A stretch of 64,000 nt of DNA from an uncultured Senegalimassilia sp. (GTDB lineage Bacteria > Actinomycetota > Coriobacteriia > Coriobacteriales > Eggerthellaceae), in contig NZ_CAKUAT010000001.1 of assembly GCF_934636665.1 (NCBI RefSeq), positions 62,001 through 126,000 of the forward strand, written 5' to 3'. The position numbers and the translations under genes are program-made. Position 1 is the first letter of the stretch. Each line of letters begins with the position of its first letter. Below the pieces are notes generated by a model. It did no database searches. It was not told the origin of the DNA and was given only the letters and a program-made list of their open reading frames with translations. Shown here one piece after another: positions 7,779 to 15,510 of the stretch.

Positions 7779-8495
7779 ATGACTACGAGCTTCAACACCA
7801 TGGGCATCATCGGCGCCATGGACGTGGAAATCGCGCTGTTGCGCGAGGAGATGGCGAAGGCCGGCGCGGTGAAGATCACGCGCATCGCCGGCATGGAGTT
7901 CAACGTGGGCACCATCGGCAACGCCACCGTCATCGTGGTGCAGTGCGGCGTGGGCATGGCGAACGCCGCCACGTGCGCGCAGGTGCTCATCGACCGCTTC
8001 GGCGTGAGCGCGCTGCTCAACACCGGCATCGCCGGCTCGCTGGACGCGTCCATCAACATCGGCGACATCGTGGTGGCCGACGATGCGGTCAACCACATCA
8101 TGGACGTGCGCAACCTGGGCTACGCCGCAGGTCAGACGCCGGGTCTGGACACGCTCGCGTTCCCCTGCAGCCCGGCGCTGTCGAAATCGGCCATCGCCGC
8201 GGCTTCGGCGATCGGCGCCACCACGCACACCGGCCGCGTGGCCTCGGGCGACCGCTTCGTGTGCGACAACTTCGAGAAGCAGCGCATCGTCGAGACGTTC
8301 GGCGCGAAGTGCTGCGAGATGGAAGGCGCCGCCATCGCGCAGGTCGCATGGGCCAACGGCGTGCCATGCGCCATCGTACGAGCCATCTCCGACAAGGCCG
8401 ACGGCTCCTCGTCCATCGACTACCCCACGTTCGAGGCGCAGGCGGCCCGCAACAGCGCCGCGCTCGTCATCGCCATGCTCGAACGCCAAGGCTAG
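7779..8495 (+). CDS. mtnN: 5'-methylthioadenosine/S-adenosylhomocysteine nucleosidase
   Basis: The 238-residue enzyme of the PNP/UDP phosphorylase fold splits S-adenosylhomocysteine and methylthioadenosine to adenine and the ribosyl thiols. Seen: GIIGAMDVEIALL at the N-terminus, NTGIAGSLD, the substrate-binding CEMEGAAIAQVA and RAISDKADG with the catalytic aspartate. Its product S-ribosylhomocysteine is the substrate of LuxS, encoded just upstream, so the pair forms the two-step activated methyl cycle. The start may be 7779 or the in-frame ATG at 7800 (MGIIGAM); neither has a strong ribosome-binding site. A hairpin (8509-8533) follows. Confidence 0.93.
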   Translation: MTTSFNTMGIIGAMDVEIALLREEMAKAGAVKITRIAGMEFNVGTIGNATVIVVQCGVGMANAATCAQVLIDRFGVSALLNTGIAGSLDASINIGDIVVADDAVNHIMDVRNLGYAAGQTPGLDTLAFPCSPALSKSAIAAASAIGATTHTGRVASGDRFVCDNFEKQRIVETFGAKCCEMEGAAIAQVAWANGVPCAIVRAISDKADGSSSIDYPTFEAQAARNSAALVIAMLERQG

Positions 8496-8508
8496 CGACA
8501 CGCGGAAC

Positions 8509-8533
8509 CGGTGCCGCGCGTCGTGCGGCACCG
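8509..8533 (+). terminator. Hairpin after pfs, possible terminator
   Basis: CGGTGCCGC (8509-8517) pairs with GCGGCACCG (8525-8533) with a 7-base loop, 14 bases after the pfs stop. There is no T-run, so the call is tentative. Confidence 0.4.
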
Positions 8534-8688
8534 AACCGCTCACTCAGCACACCCGGGCTCAGGCTGCATTCGCGCTCCCGCCCGCGCGGCACTTCGGAAA
8601 ACCCGAGTCGCGCGAACCCGCGGGTCCGGCTCAAACCCAGGCCCACAGCCCCAAATTCCCCTAGAACACGACGATCGGACGCTTCCCC

Positions 8689-9387
8689 ATGACCTTCGAC
8701 GACAACATGCTTCCCACCATCGACGACCCCGCCGTCAGCCTGGTGCGCGACGATCGCGGCCTGGCGCTGGTGGGCGAAGGCATGGAGCTGCGCTGCGACC
8801 TGGCGGGCATGCTGCCGCGCATCAAGCCCGGCAGGCTCTCCCGCGAGCTGCTCGTCCGCGCCGCGCGCGTCAAGGGCGTCGATCAGCCCCGCGCCATCGA
8901 CGCCACCGCCGGGTTCGGGGAGGACGCGCTGCTGCTGGCCGCGGCCGGCTTCCACGTGCAGCTCTTCGAGCACGACCCCGTCATCGCCGCGCTGCTTGCC
9001 GACGGCCTGGCGCGCGCGGCCGCCGACCCGCAGCTTGCGCCCATCGCAGCCCGCATGCGCCTGACCAGCGGCGACAGCGTGCAGGCACTTGCCGCACGCG
9101 CGTCCATGGACGTGGCCAAACCCGACGTGGTCTACCTTGACCCCATGTTTCCCGCGCGGCAGAAAAGCGCGGCGGTCAAGAAGAAGTTCCAGCTGCTGCA
9201 CCACCTGGAAGCGCCCTGCACCGATGAGGAAGGGCTGCTGCACGCGGCCATTGCCGCCGGCCCGCGCAAGGTGGTCATCAAACGCCCGGCGAAAGGCCCG
9301 TTCCTGGCCGGCATCAAGCCCAGCTACTCCATCGACGGCAAGGCCGTGCGCTACGACTGCATCGTCCCCGCCAGCATGAAGCTATAG
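8689..9387 (+). CDS. rsmJ: 16S rRNA (guanine-N2) methyltransferase, RsmJ-like
   Basis: The 232-residue class I SAM-dependent methyltransferase has the SAM-binding motif AIDATAGFGEDALLLAAAGF near residue 70, an acidic EHDP after the next strand, and the catalytic-type VYLDPMFPARQKSAAVKKKFQLL near residue 147. That last motif is typical of RsmJ, which methylates G1516 of 16S rRNA. The call rests on motif resemblance, not on a search. It follows pfs by 193 bases and is probably its own unit. The REP-like perfect palindrome begins 9 bases after its stop. Confidence 0.82.
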   Translation: MTFDDNMLPTIDDPAVSLVRDDRGLALVGEGMELRCDLAGMLPRIKPGRLSRELLVRAARVKGVDQPRAIDATAGFGEDALLLAAAGFHVQLFEHDPVIAALLADGLARAAADPQLAPIAARMRLTSGDSVQALAARASMDVAKPDVVYLDPMFPARQKSAAVKKKFQLLHHLEAPCTDEEGLLHAAIAAGPRKVVIKRPAKGPFLAGIKPSYSIDGKAVRYDCIVPASMKL

Positions 9388-9395
9388 AACGCGAA

Positions 9396-9480
9396 CGTGA
9401 ACAGGGGACGGAGGTGTGTTCAGGGTTAACCTTTGGGAATGAAAGGTCGATTCTGAACACACCTCCGTCCCCTGTTCACG
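9396..9480. repeat. REP-like palindromic element, perfect 28-bp arms
   Basis: The arms 9396-9423 (CGTGAACAGGGGACGGAGGT then GTGTTCAG) and 9453-9480 are perfect inverted repeats of 28 bases. The 29-base centre folds again (CCTTT/AAAGG). The element fills the gap between the convergent rsmJ and lysR stop codons, so it may also end both transcripts. No clear flanking duplication is seen. It shares its arm sequence with 4803-4889. Confidence 0.9.
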
Positions 9481-9514
9481 CCCTATCGTGCCCGACGCTT
9501 CGCCCGCAGGCTGC

Positions 9515-10426
9515 TTAGCTCTCCACCTTCGCGTACAACTTCATAGCCGCCACGAACGCCTCGCCTATCGCGTCGAGCGTCAGCCCGCGCGGCATGACGT
9601 AACCGATGTGCATGCGCTCGCCCGAGCGGATGGGCACCGCCGTGATGGCGCCGCGCTGCAGAAACTCCGGGTACACGCCGCTGGTCACGGTATAGGCGTC
9701 GGAATGCAGCATGAAGCTGGTGGCGAAGCCGCGGTCGCTCACCTTCACCGTCTTCGCCGAGGGCGCCCACAGCGGCTCCTCGGAAAACGCCGACGACTCG
9801 TAAGCCCCCTGCACGAACGACAGCTGCGGATACGGGTACAAGTCGTCAAGCGAGACGCTCTCCCGCCCCGCAAGCGGATGCCCGATGCGCAGAAACACGT
9901 GCGGCACCGCCTCGAACAGCTCGTAAAACTCCAGCTTGTTGCGGTCGAGCACGCGCCCCACCGCGCCCTCGTTGGCGCGCGACAGATACATCACGCCCAG
10001 ATCGCTGTCGCATCGCGCCACGTCGTCGATGATCTGCTGCGTTTGCGTCTCGTTGAGCACCAGGTCGAACCTGCCCGAACCCACCTGCTGCGCAACGTCC
10101 AGAAACGCCCGCTCCACGAACGTGAAGTGATGCGAGGACACCGCGAAGCGCATGCCCTCGGGCTGATTGCCGCCGTAGCGACGCTCGAGGTTGTCCATCT
10201 GCAGCACCACCTGCCGCGCCCGGCCCAGGAACTCCATGCCCTCCTTCGTGGGCGTGGCGCCGGTGTTTCCGCGGGTGAACAGGGAAAACCCCAGTTCGCG
10301 CTCCACGACCGACACCGCCTCGGACAGGCTGGGCTGCGAGACCGACAGCACACGCGACGCCGCCACCATCGACCCCGTCTCGGCGATCTTCAACATATAG
10401 CGCATCTGCTGCAGCGTGATCTTCAT
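9515..10426 (-). CDS. LysR-family transcriptional regulator
   Basis: The 303-residue protein has an N-terminal winged helix-turn-helix (MKITLQQMRYMLKIAETGSM, then AASRVLSVSQPSLSEAVSVVERELGFSLFTR, residues 1-60) followed by a LysR substrate-binding domain. The start at 10426 (MKITLQQ) fits the family; the open frame continues upstream only by chance. It is divergent from the bactofilin-like gene across a 253-base gap. LysR regulators often control the divergent neighbour, but the effector and target are unknown. Confidence 0.88.
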   Translation of the reverse strand: MKITLQQMRYMLKIAETGSMVAASRVLSVSQPSLSEAVSVVERELGFSLFTRGNTGATPTKEGMEFLGRARQVVLQMDNLERRYGGNQPEGMRFAVSSHHFTFVERAFLDVAQQVGSGRFDLVLNETQTQQIIDDVARCDSDLGVMYLSRANEGAVGRVLDRNKLEFYELFEAVPHVFLRIGHPLAGRESVSLDDLYPYPQLSFVQGAYESSAFSEEPLWAPSAKTVKVSDRGFATSFMLHSDAYTVTSGVYPEFLQRGAITAVPIRSGERMHIGYVMPRGLTLDAIGEAFVAAMKLYAKVES

Positions 10427-10547
10427 GCCAACCCTTCCGGCGAAAAGAGAAACCTTCGAAAGCAAAGTATACGTCACAGCCCGTACCAACCCTCAAACGC
10501 CCACATGAGGGAGAAGATACGCTGCAACTCGGATTCGCCATTTCGGT

Positions 10548-10588
10548 TACCCTCTCTTTACCCGCCGGCGCGCGCGAGCAAGTATACT
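10548..10588 (+). promoter_or_regulatory. 11-bp direct repeats plus -10 before the bactofilin-like gene
   Basis: TTACC at 10548-10552 and again at 10559-10563 are exactly 11 bases apart (GGTTACCCTCTCTTTACCC). TATACT (10583-10588) is a good -10, 19 bases after the second TTTACC, and no TTGACA-like -35 is present. This is the layout of a promoter activated by a PhoB/OmpR-type regulator. Similar repeats lie at 19421-19448 and 31631-31647. Confidence 0.5.
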
Positions 10589-10679
10589 GGCGGAAAGGGG
10601 AAAGCCGCTGCGCGAAGGGGCTTTCACGCGACGCCGGGGCCGCCGTTGCGTCGCGCAAACGCAAACGGAGGAGGACATC

Positions 10680-11915
10680 ATGACCGCCATTACGCTTCTC
10701 ATGGGGCTCGCGCTCGTCGCGCTTGCAGGCGCGGGCATTGCCGCATGGGCTCGCAACGCCCGGATAACCGGCGCGAACGCGCCGGGCGTGCTCGCATGCG
10801 CCGCCGTGGCCATCGCAACCGTCGGCACGCTCGCCATCGCCCCGGCGATGCCGGCGTTCGCAGCGGACGAATCGCATCACGCAGACGACGGCCACGCCTG
10901 GTCAGCCGACGAGATTGCCGACGATACGAGCGGCCTGTTGGGAGACGACATCGTCTGGTTCGGCCAAAGCAAGCTGTTCACGAAGGCGACCGTTCCCAAC
11001 GACATCCTTGCCGCGGGCCAGTCCATCGCCGTAAGCTCGTGCAGCGTGCCGGGCAGCATCCGCGCAGCAGCAGAGGATATCGCCATCAGGGGCGCCGACG
11101 TGGCGCACAGCATCACCCTTGCCGCTAAAGACGCCACGGTGAGCGACACCACGGCGCAGGCGGTGGCCATCGCCGCCGGCGACGCAAGCTTCTCCAGCGA
11201 ATGCGATGCGCTCTACATCTGTGCCGAGCACGCCACCATCGACGGAACCGTCCACGGCGACGTCGTGGTCAACGCCGACTCCGTGCAGCTTGGCCCCAAC
11301 GCCCGCATCGAAGGCGCCGTACGAGGCTCCGCCGGCCATCAGCCCGAGATAGCCTCCGGCGCACAGCACGGCGCGCTGGAGCTTTCCATCAACACGGAAG
11401 ACGACAAAGCCGAACCCGCATTCAATGCGGTCAGCACCCTGCTGGGGGTGGCCTATGGCGCCCTCGCGTGCCTGGTGACCGCGGCGGCAGCCGAATGGCT
11501 GGCGCGCAAGCATACCGCAAACGCCGCCAAGCTGGCGAAAACGCGCACCGGCTACCTGGTCGCCTCCGGTATCATCGGCGCCATCGCAGCGCCCGTGGCG
11601 GTGATCATCCTGTGCTGCCTGGTGGTCACGCTGCCCATCGCCGGCGCCGCGACGTTCGCCCTGATCGCGCTCACCATCGTCTCGGGCGGCTTCACCGCCG
11701 CGGCGCTGGGTAAGCTGGTCTTCAAGAACCTGGGACGCTTCCCCGCGGCGCTTGCCATGGGCGCCATCCTGGGCGCGGCGTGCGCGCTTCCCTATATCGG
11801 CAAGCCGCTGGCCGCCGCCTGCTTCATGTTCGCCCTAGGCTACCTCATCCAAAACACGTTCCTGGGACTGACGAACCGCAACGAGGGCGCGCCGACGCAA
11901 ACGCCCACGGCATAA
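10680..11915 (+). CDS. Membrane protein with bactofilin-like beta domain
   Basis: The 411-residue protein has a first hydrophobic segment (residues 3-22) and a second (37-61) ending in a signal-like AFA. A beta-helix-like domain follows, about residues 85-225, with regular short repeats (GSIRAAAEDIAIRGADVAHSIT, AEHATIDGTVHGDVVVNADSVQLGPNARIEGAV) as in bactofilin/polymer-forming proteins. Four or more helices follow (about 250-400). The design suggests an envelope scaffold with an extracytoplasmic beta domain; the function is unknown. GGAGGA lies 6 bases before the ATG. Its promoter carries 11-bp TTTACC repeats shared with the PAP2 and sialic acid binding protein genes. Confidence 0.7.
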   Translation: MTAITLLMGLALVALAGAGIAAWARNARITGANAPGVLACAAVAIATVGTLAIAPAMPAFAADESHHADDGHAWSADEIADDTSGLLGDDIVWFGQSKLFTKATVPNDILAAGQSIAVSSCSVPGSIRAAAEDIAIRGADVAHSITLAAKDATVSDTTAQAVAIAAGDASFSSECDALYICAEHATIDGTVHGDVVVNADSVQLGPNARIEGAVRGSAGHQPEIASGAQHGALELSINTEDDKAEPAFNAVSTLLGVAYGALACLVTAAAAEWLARKHTANAAKLAKTRTGYLVASGIIGAIAAPVAVIILCCLVVTLPIAGAATFALIALTIVSGGFTAAALGKLVFKNLGRFPAALAMGAILGAACALPYIGKPLAAACFMFALGYLIQNTFLGLTNRNEGAPTQTPTA

Positions 11916-11929
11916 CCTGCGCACCACGC

Positions 11930-11967
11930 AAAAGGGGCTCGACGCGATCCAACGCGTCGAGCCCCTT
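11930..11967. terminator. Bidirectional terminator
   Basis: AAGGGGCTCGACGCG (11932-11946) pairs with CGCGTCGAGCCCCTT (11953-11967), a perfect 15-bp stem with a 6-base loop. It lies between convergent genes. The A-run at 11930-11933 gives a short T-run for minus-strand transcripts. Confidence 0.85.
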
Positions 11968-12014
11968 CGTCATAATCAACCGATTCTTGCAGTCAACCCG
12001 AACAAGGGAACGCC

Positions 12015-13457
12015 CTAGGCAAGCCCCAGCCAGATGGCCACCTTCGGCGCGTATCCCAGCACGAAGATCACCACGATCAGCGCCGGGATGCCGTACTTCA
12101 GCCACAGGCGCGTCCAGCGCGGGAACTTCACGCCCTCGCCCTGGTCGGCCTCGGCCAGGAAGTTCTCCCAACCCCAGCCGCGGCGCGTGGTGCAGAACAG
12201 CACGAACGCCAGGCTGCCCAGCGGCAGCATGTTGTTCGACACGATGAAGTCCTCGATGGACTGGATGTCGCCGATGGCCGGGATGGTGACGCCCGACAGC
12301 ACGTTGAAGCCCAGCGCGCACGGGATGGAAAGAACCAGCACCAGCACGCCGTTGAAGATGACGGCACGGCTGCGCATCATGCCCCATTTATCCATGGACC
12401 AGCTGATCAGGTTCTCGAACACCGCGATGACGGTGGACAGCGACGCAAACGCCATGAACACGAAGAACAGGCAGCCCCACACGTTGCCCAGCGGCATCTG
12501 CCCGAACACCACCGGCAGCGTCACGAACACCAGCGACGGCCCCTGATCAGGCGAAACGCCATAAGCAAAGCACGCCGGGAAGATGATGAGGCCCGCCAGG
12601 ATGGCCACCACGGTGTTCAGCGCGGTGACGGAGACGGCCTCGCCGGTAAGGCTGCGCTGCCGCCCGATGCGCGAGCCGAAGATCTCCATGGCCGCGATGC
12701 CGAGCGACAAGCTGAAAAACGCCTGGCCCATGGCCGCATACACCGCATCACCGAACGTCGACCACCCGTCGGCGAACAGGCGCCCGAAGTCGGGCACCAG
12801 GTAAAACGCGATGCCCTCGGCAGCACCGGGCAGCGTGACGGCACGGATGCACAGCGCGATCATCACCACGAACAGCGTTGCCATCATCACCTTCGTGACG
12901 CGCTCGACGCCCTTTTGCAGGCCCAAGCTGCACACCAGAAAGCCGATGACCACGGCCACGACCATCCACCCGATCAGCCATGCGGGATTCTCCAGCATGC
13001 CGTTGAAGGCAGCCCCCGCGAAAGCCGCATCGGCGCCATTGAACATGCCCGACGCCATTTGCGGCACGTACGAGATCATCCATCCGCACACGGTGGTGTA
13101 GAACATCATCAAGATCATGCAGCCGATATAGCCCCACCACGAGAACCAATGCCACTTCCCGCTCGGCTGCAGCTTATCGAAGGCCTGCGCGGCCGAACGC
13201 TGCGAGGCGCGCCCCACGGCGAACTCCATCACCATGACGGGCATGCCCAAGATCACCAGAAACACCAGGTACAACAGCACGAACGCCGCTCCGCCGTACT
13301 CGCCGGTGATGTAGGGGAAGCGCCATACGTTGCCCAATCCGATCGCGCATCCGGCGCTGATCAGGATAAATCCCAGCCGCGACGCGAAGTGCTCGCGCGA
13401 AGCCGGCGCCTCCTTGCCCGACGCCGACGCGGGCGCCTGGGGTGCGTTTTCCGCCAT
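12015..13457 (-). CDS. Sodium-dependent transporter, NSS (SNF) family
   Basis: The 480-residue protein has the neurotransmitter:sodium symporter hallmark GCAIGLGNVWRFPYI in its first helix (about residue 34), followed by GGAAFVLLYLVFLVILGMP. About twelve helices are visible, and the length is that of bacterial LeuT-type transporters of amino acids or related amines driven by Na+. The start at 13457 (MAENAPQ) has AAAGGGA 6 bases upstream; an ATG two codons earlier is the alternative. The long open frame further upstream has no conserved content. It is divergent from the pyridoxal kinase, with no functional partner nearby. Confidence 0.92.
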   Translation of the reverse strand: MAENAPQAPASASGKEAPASREHFASRLGFILISAGCAIGLGNVWRFPYITGEYGGAAFVLLYLVFLVILGMPVMVMEFAVGRASQRSAAQAFDKLQPSGKWHWFSWWGYIGCMILMMFYTTVCGWMISYVPQMASGMFNGADAAFAGAAFNGMLENPAWLIGWMVVAVVIGFLVCSLGLQKGVERVTKVMMATLFVVMIALCIRAVTLPGAAEGIAFYLVPDFGRLFADGWSTFGDAVYAAMGQAFFSLSLGIAAMEIFGSRIGRQRSLTGEAVSVTALNTVVAILAGLIIFPACFAYGVSPDQGPSLVFVTLPVVFGQMPLGNVWGCLFFVFMAFASLSTVIAVFENLISWSMDKWGMMRSRAVIFNGVLVLVLSIPCALGFNVLSGVTIPAIGDIQSIEDFIVSNNMLPLGSLAFVLFCTTRRGWGWENFLAEADQGEGVKFPRWTRLWLKYGIPALIVVIFVLGYAPKVAIWLGLA

Positions 13458-13736
13458 ATCCATTCCCTTTCCCAACGCAAAAAGACGGCCACCTCGGGCA
13501 ACCGCCCCCATAACAAGCTGAAACGTGGCACCCGCGTGCGCAGGCGCAACGCCATATGGTACCACTACCGCCGCCCGCCGCCGCCCACCCTCTTCTGGGT
13601 GGTTTTGCAGAAAAACGCCCAGAACCCCACACTCGCGAAAACGGAATCCGCGGGCATTCTTCGCCGCACGAGGCCACCCCGCCCGCGGCTCCCTTATAAT
13701 GTGCGCATAAGGAAACATCCCAAGGAAAGACGCCCC

Positions 13737-14597
13737 GTGAGCACTACCGAACCCGCCGACACCACCCTGCCCAACCACAACAACCAGAAGAAAATCGCGC
13801 TCATCAACGACTTCACCGGCTTCGGCCGATGCTCGGTGGCGGTACAGCTTCCCGTCATCTCCCAGCTTGGCGTGCAATGCTGCGTGCTGCCCACCTCGGT
13901 GCTGTCCAACCACACGGGCTTCCCCAGCTACAGCTTCCAGGATTTCACGCCCTACATGCGCGAGCACATCCGCGAGTGGCGCAAGCTCGGCCTGAAGTTC
14001 CGCGGCATCTGCACGGGCTTCCTGGGATCGGCGGAGCAGATCGCGGTGGTCAGCGAGTTCATCGACGAGTTCGGCGGCCCCGATTGCATCGTGATGGTCG
14101 ATCCCGTCATGGGCGACGAGGGCCACCCCTACGGCACCTACACGCCCGAGATGTGCGAGCGCATGGCCGAGCTCACGGCGAAGGCAGACATCATCACCCC
14201 GAACCTCACCGAAGCGTGCATCCTGGCAGGTGTGCCCTTCAGCAAGGACATGACCTGCGAAGATGCCGCGGAAATCGCCCAGCAGCTATCGCAAACCGGC
14301 CCTGCGCGCGTAGTGGTCACCGGCGTGGAGTTCCAAGACCGCGTGGCAAACGTGTGCTACGAACGGGGCCGCACACCCTTCACCATCCAGACCGCGCGCC
14401 TGGGCGGGCAGCGCTCCGGAACCGGCGACGTGTTCTCCGCCATCCTCATCGCCGACGCGGTCAACGGCGTGCCGCTGGACAAGTCGGTGGAGAAGGCATC
14501 GCATTTCGTGTGCACCTGCGTCGAGCGCGCCATCGAGATGGACCTGCCGCGCACCGACGGCCTGCCCATCGAGGAGGAGCTGCGTAACCTGCGCTAA
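13737..14597 (+). CDS. pdxY: Pyridoxal/pyridoxamine kinase (PdxY-like)
   Basis: The 286-residue ribokinase-fold enzyme phosphorylates B6 vitamers in salvage. Seen: KIALINDFTGFGRCSVAVQLPV at the N-terminus, MVDPVMGDEGHPYGTY in the middle and the nucleotide/anion-hole motif GQRSGTGDVFSA near residue 225, all typical of PdxY/PdxK. The start is GTG at 13737, preceded by AAGGAAAG 6 bases upstream; the long frame before it is antisense to the transporter. TATAAT at 13695-13700 is a likely -10. Some relatives act on hydroxymethylpyrimidine instead, so substrate choice is inferred. Confidence 0.87.
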   Translation: MSTTEPADTTLPNHNNQKKIALINDFTGFGRCSVAVQLPVISQLGVQCCVLPTSVLSNHTGFPSYSFQDFTPYMREHIREWRKLGLKFRGICTGFLGSAEQIAVVSEFIDEFGGPDCIVMVDPVMGDEGHPYGTYTPEMCERMAELTAKADIITPNLTEACILAGVPFSKDMTCEDAAEIAQQLSQTGPARVVVTGVEFQDRVANVCYERGRTPFTIQTARLGGQRSGTGDVFSAILIADAVNGVPLDKSVEKASHFVCTCVERAIEMDLPRTDGLPIEEELRNLR

Positions 14598-14767
14598 CGC
14601 CACGCGCCGTGCGGCAGCCGCGAATGCGCAACCTGCGCTAGCATCGCGCACCGCGCACCGGCCGCAAACCCGCACCTTGCAGCAGGCGCACCATTAGGCG
14701 TACCCTGAATGAAAACGGGAAGGCGAAGCGCACCCTTCGCCCCCACCCCAAGCGAAAGAAGCTCATC

Positions 14768-15406
14768 ATGGCGAAATCGAAAGCCGAAACCATCGTCTAT
14801 CCCGTGCACAACGGGCTCTACGTCAACCTGACGAACCGCTGCAGCTGCGCCTGCACCTTCTGCATCCGCCAAACCGCCGACGGCGTGGGCCAGGACGGCG
14901 AAGGCGGCGAGAACAACCTGTGGCTCGACCACGAACCCTCCTTCGAAGAGGTCATGGCCGCGTTCGATAAGCAGGACATGAGCCGCTACGAAGAGGTGGT
15001 ATTCTGCGGTTACGGCGAGCCCACCTGCGCCTTCGACATGCTCAAGCGCGTGGCCGCCGAGGTAAAGCGCCGCTACAACCTGCCCGTGCGCGTGAACACC
15101 AACGGCCAGGGCAGCCTGATCTGCGGCCGCGACATCGCGCCGGAGTTCGAGGGCATCGTGGACACGGTCTCCATCAGCCTGAACACACCCAACGCCGACG
15201 AGTACGCCGCCATCGTGCGCAGCCGCTTCGGCGACGCGGCGTTCCCGGGCATGCTCGACTTCGCGCGCGAGGTGCGCAAATACGTGCCCAACGTCGTGAT
15301 GACCACGGTCGAAACCACCATCAGCCACGAGGACGAGGCCGCCTGCCAGCGCATCTGCGACGAGCTTGGCGTGCGCTATCGCATCCGCGCCTGGGTGAAC
15401 TCGTAG
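14768..15406 (+). CDS. Radical SAM protein (TatD-linked type)
   Basis: The 212-residue protein carries the radical SAM cluster motif CACTFC (as NRCSCACTFCIRQ, CxxxCxxC, near residue 33) and the GYGEPT glycine-rich SAM motif. It is short, with no auxiliary Fe-S cluster tail. This size and sequence style match a small radical SAM family often encoded next to TatD DNase, but no tatD is nearby here. The reaction is unknown. It is a single gene followed by a strong terminator. Confidence 0.8.
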   Translation: MAKSKAETIVYPVHNGLYVNLTNRCSCACTFCIRQTADGVGQDGEGGENNLWLDHEPSFEEVMAAFDKQDMSRYEEVVFCGYGEPTCAFDMLKRVAAEVKRRYNLPVRVNTNGQGSLICGRDIAPEFEGIVDTVSISLNTPNADEYAAIVRSRFGDAAFPGMLDFAREVRKYVPNVVMTTVETTISHEDEAACQRICDELGVRYRIRAWVNS

Positions 15407-15454
15407 GACCCGGCACGCTCCAAGCAACGGCTCAAACAACAACCCGAACAGCAA

Positions 15455-15490
15455 GAAGGCCCGCGGCGCGAACCGCGGGCCTTCTTCGTT
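15455..15490. terminator. Bidirectional terminator
   Basis: GAAGGCCCGCGG (15455-15466) pairs with CCGCGGGCCTTC (15473-15484), followed by TTCGTTT. It lies between the convergent radical SAM and VWA genes and can serve both. Confidence 0.85.
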
Positions 15491-15510
15491 TCAGGCAATT
15501 TCGCGCCAGC

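Noticed and set aside
13458..14126. N-terminal extension of the NSS transporter frame
   Set aside because: Overlaps the pyridoxal kinase on the other strand; family N-terminus and ribosome-binding site place the start at 13457.
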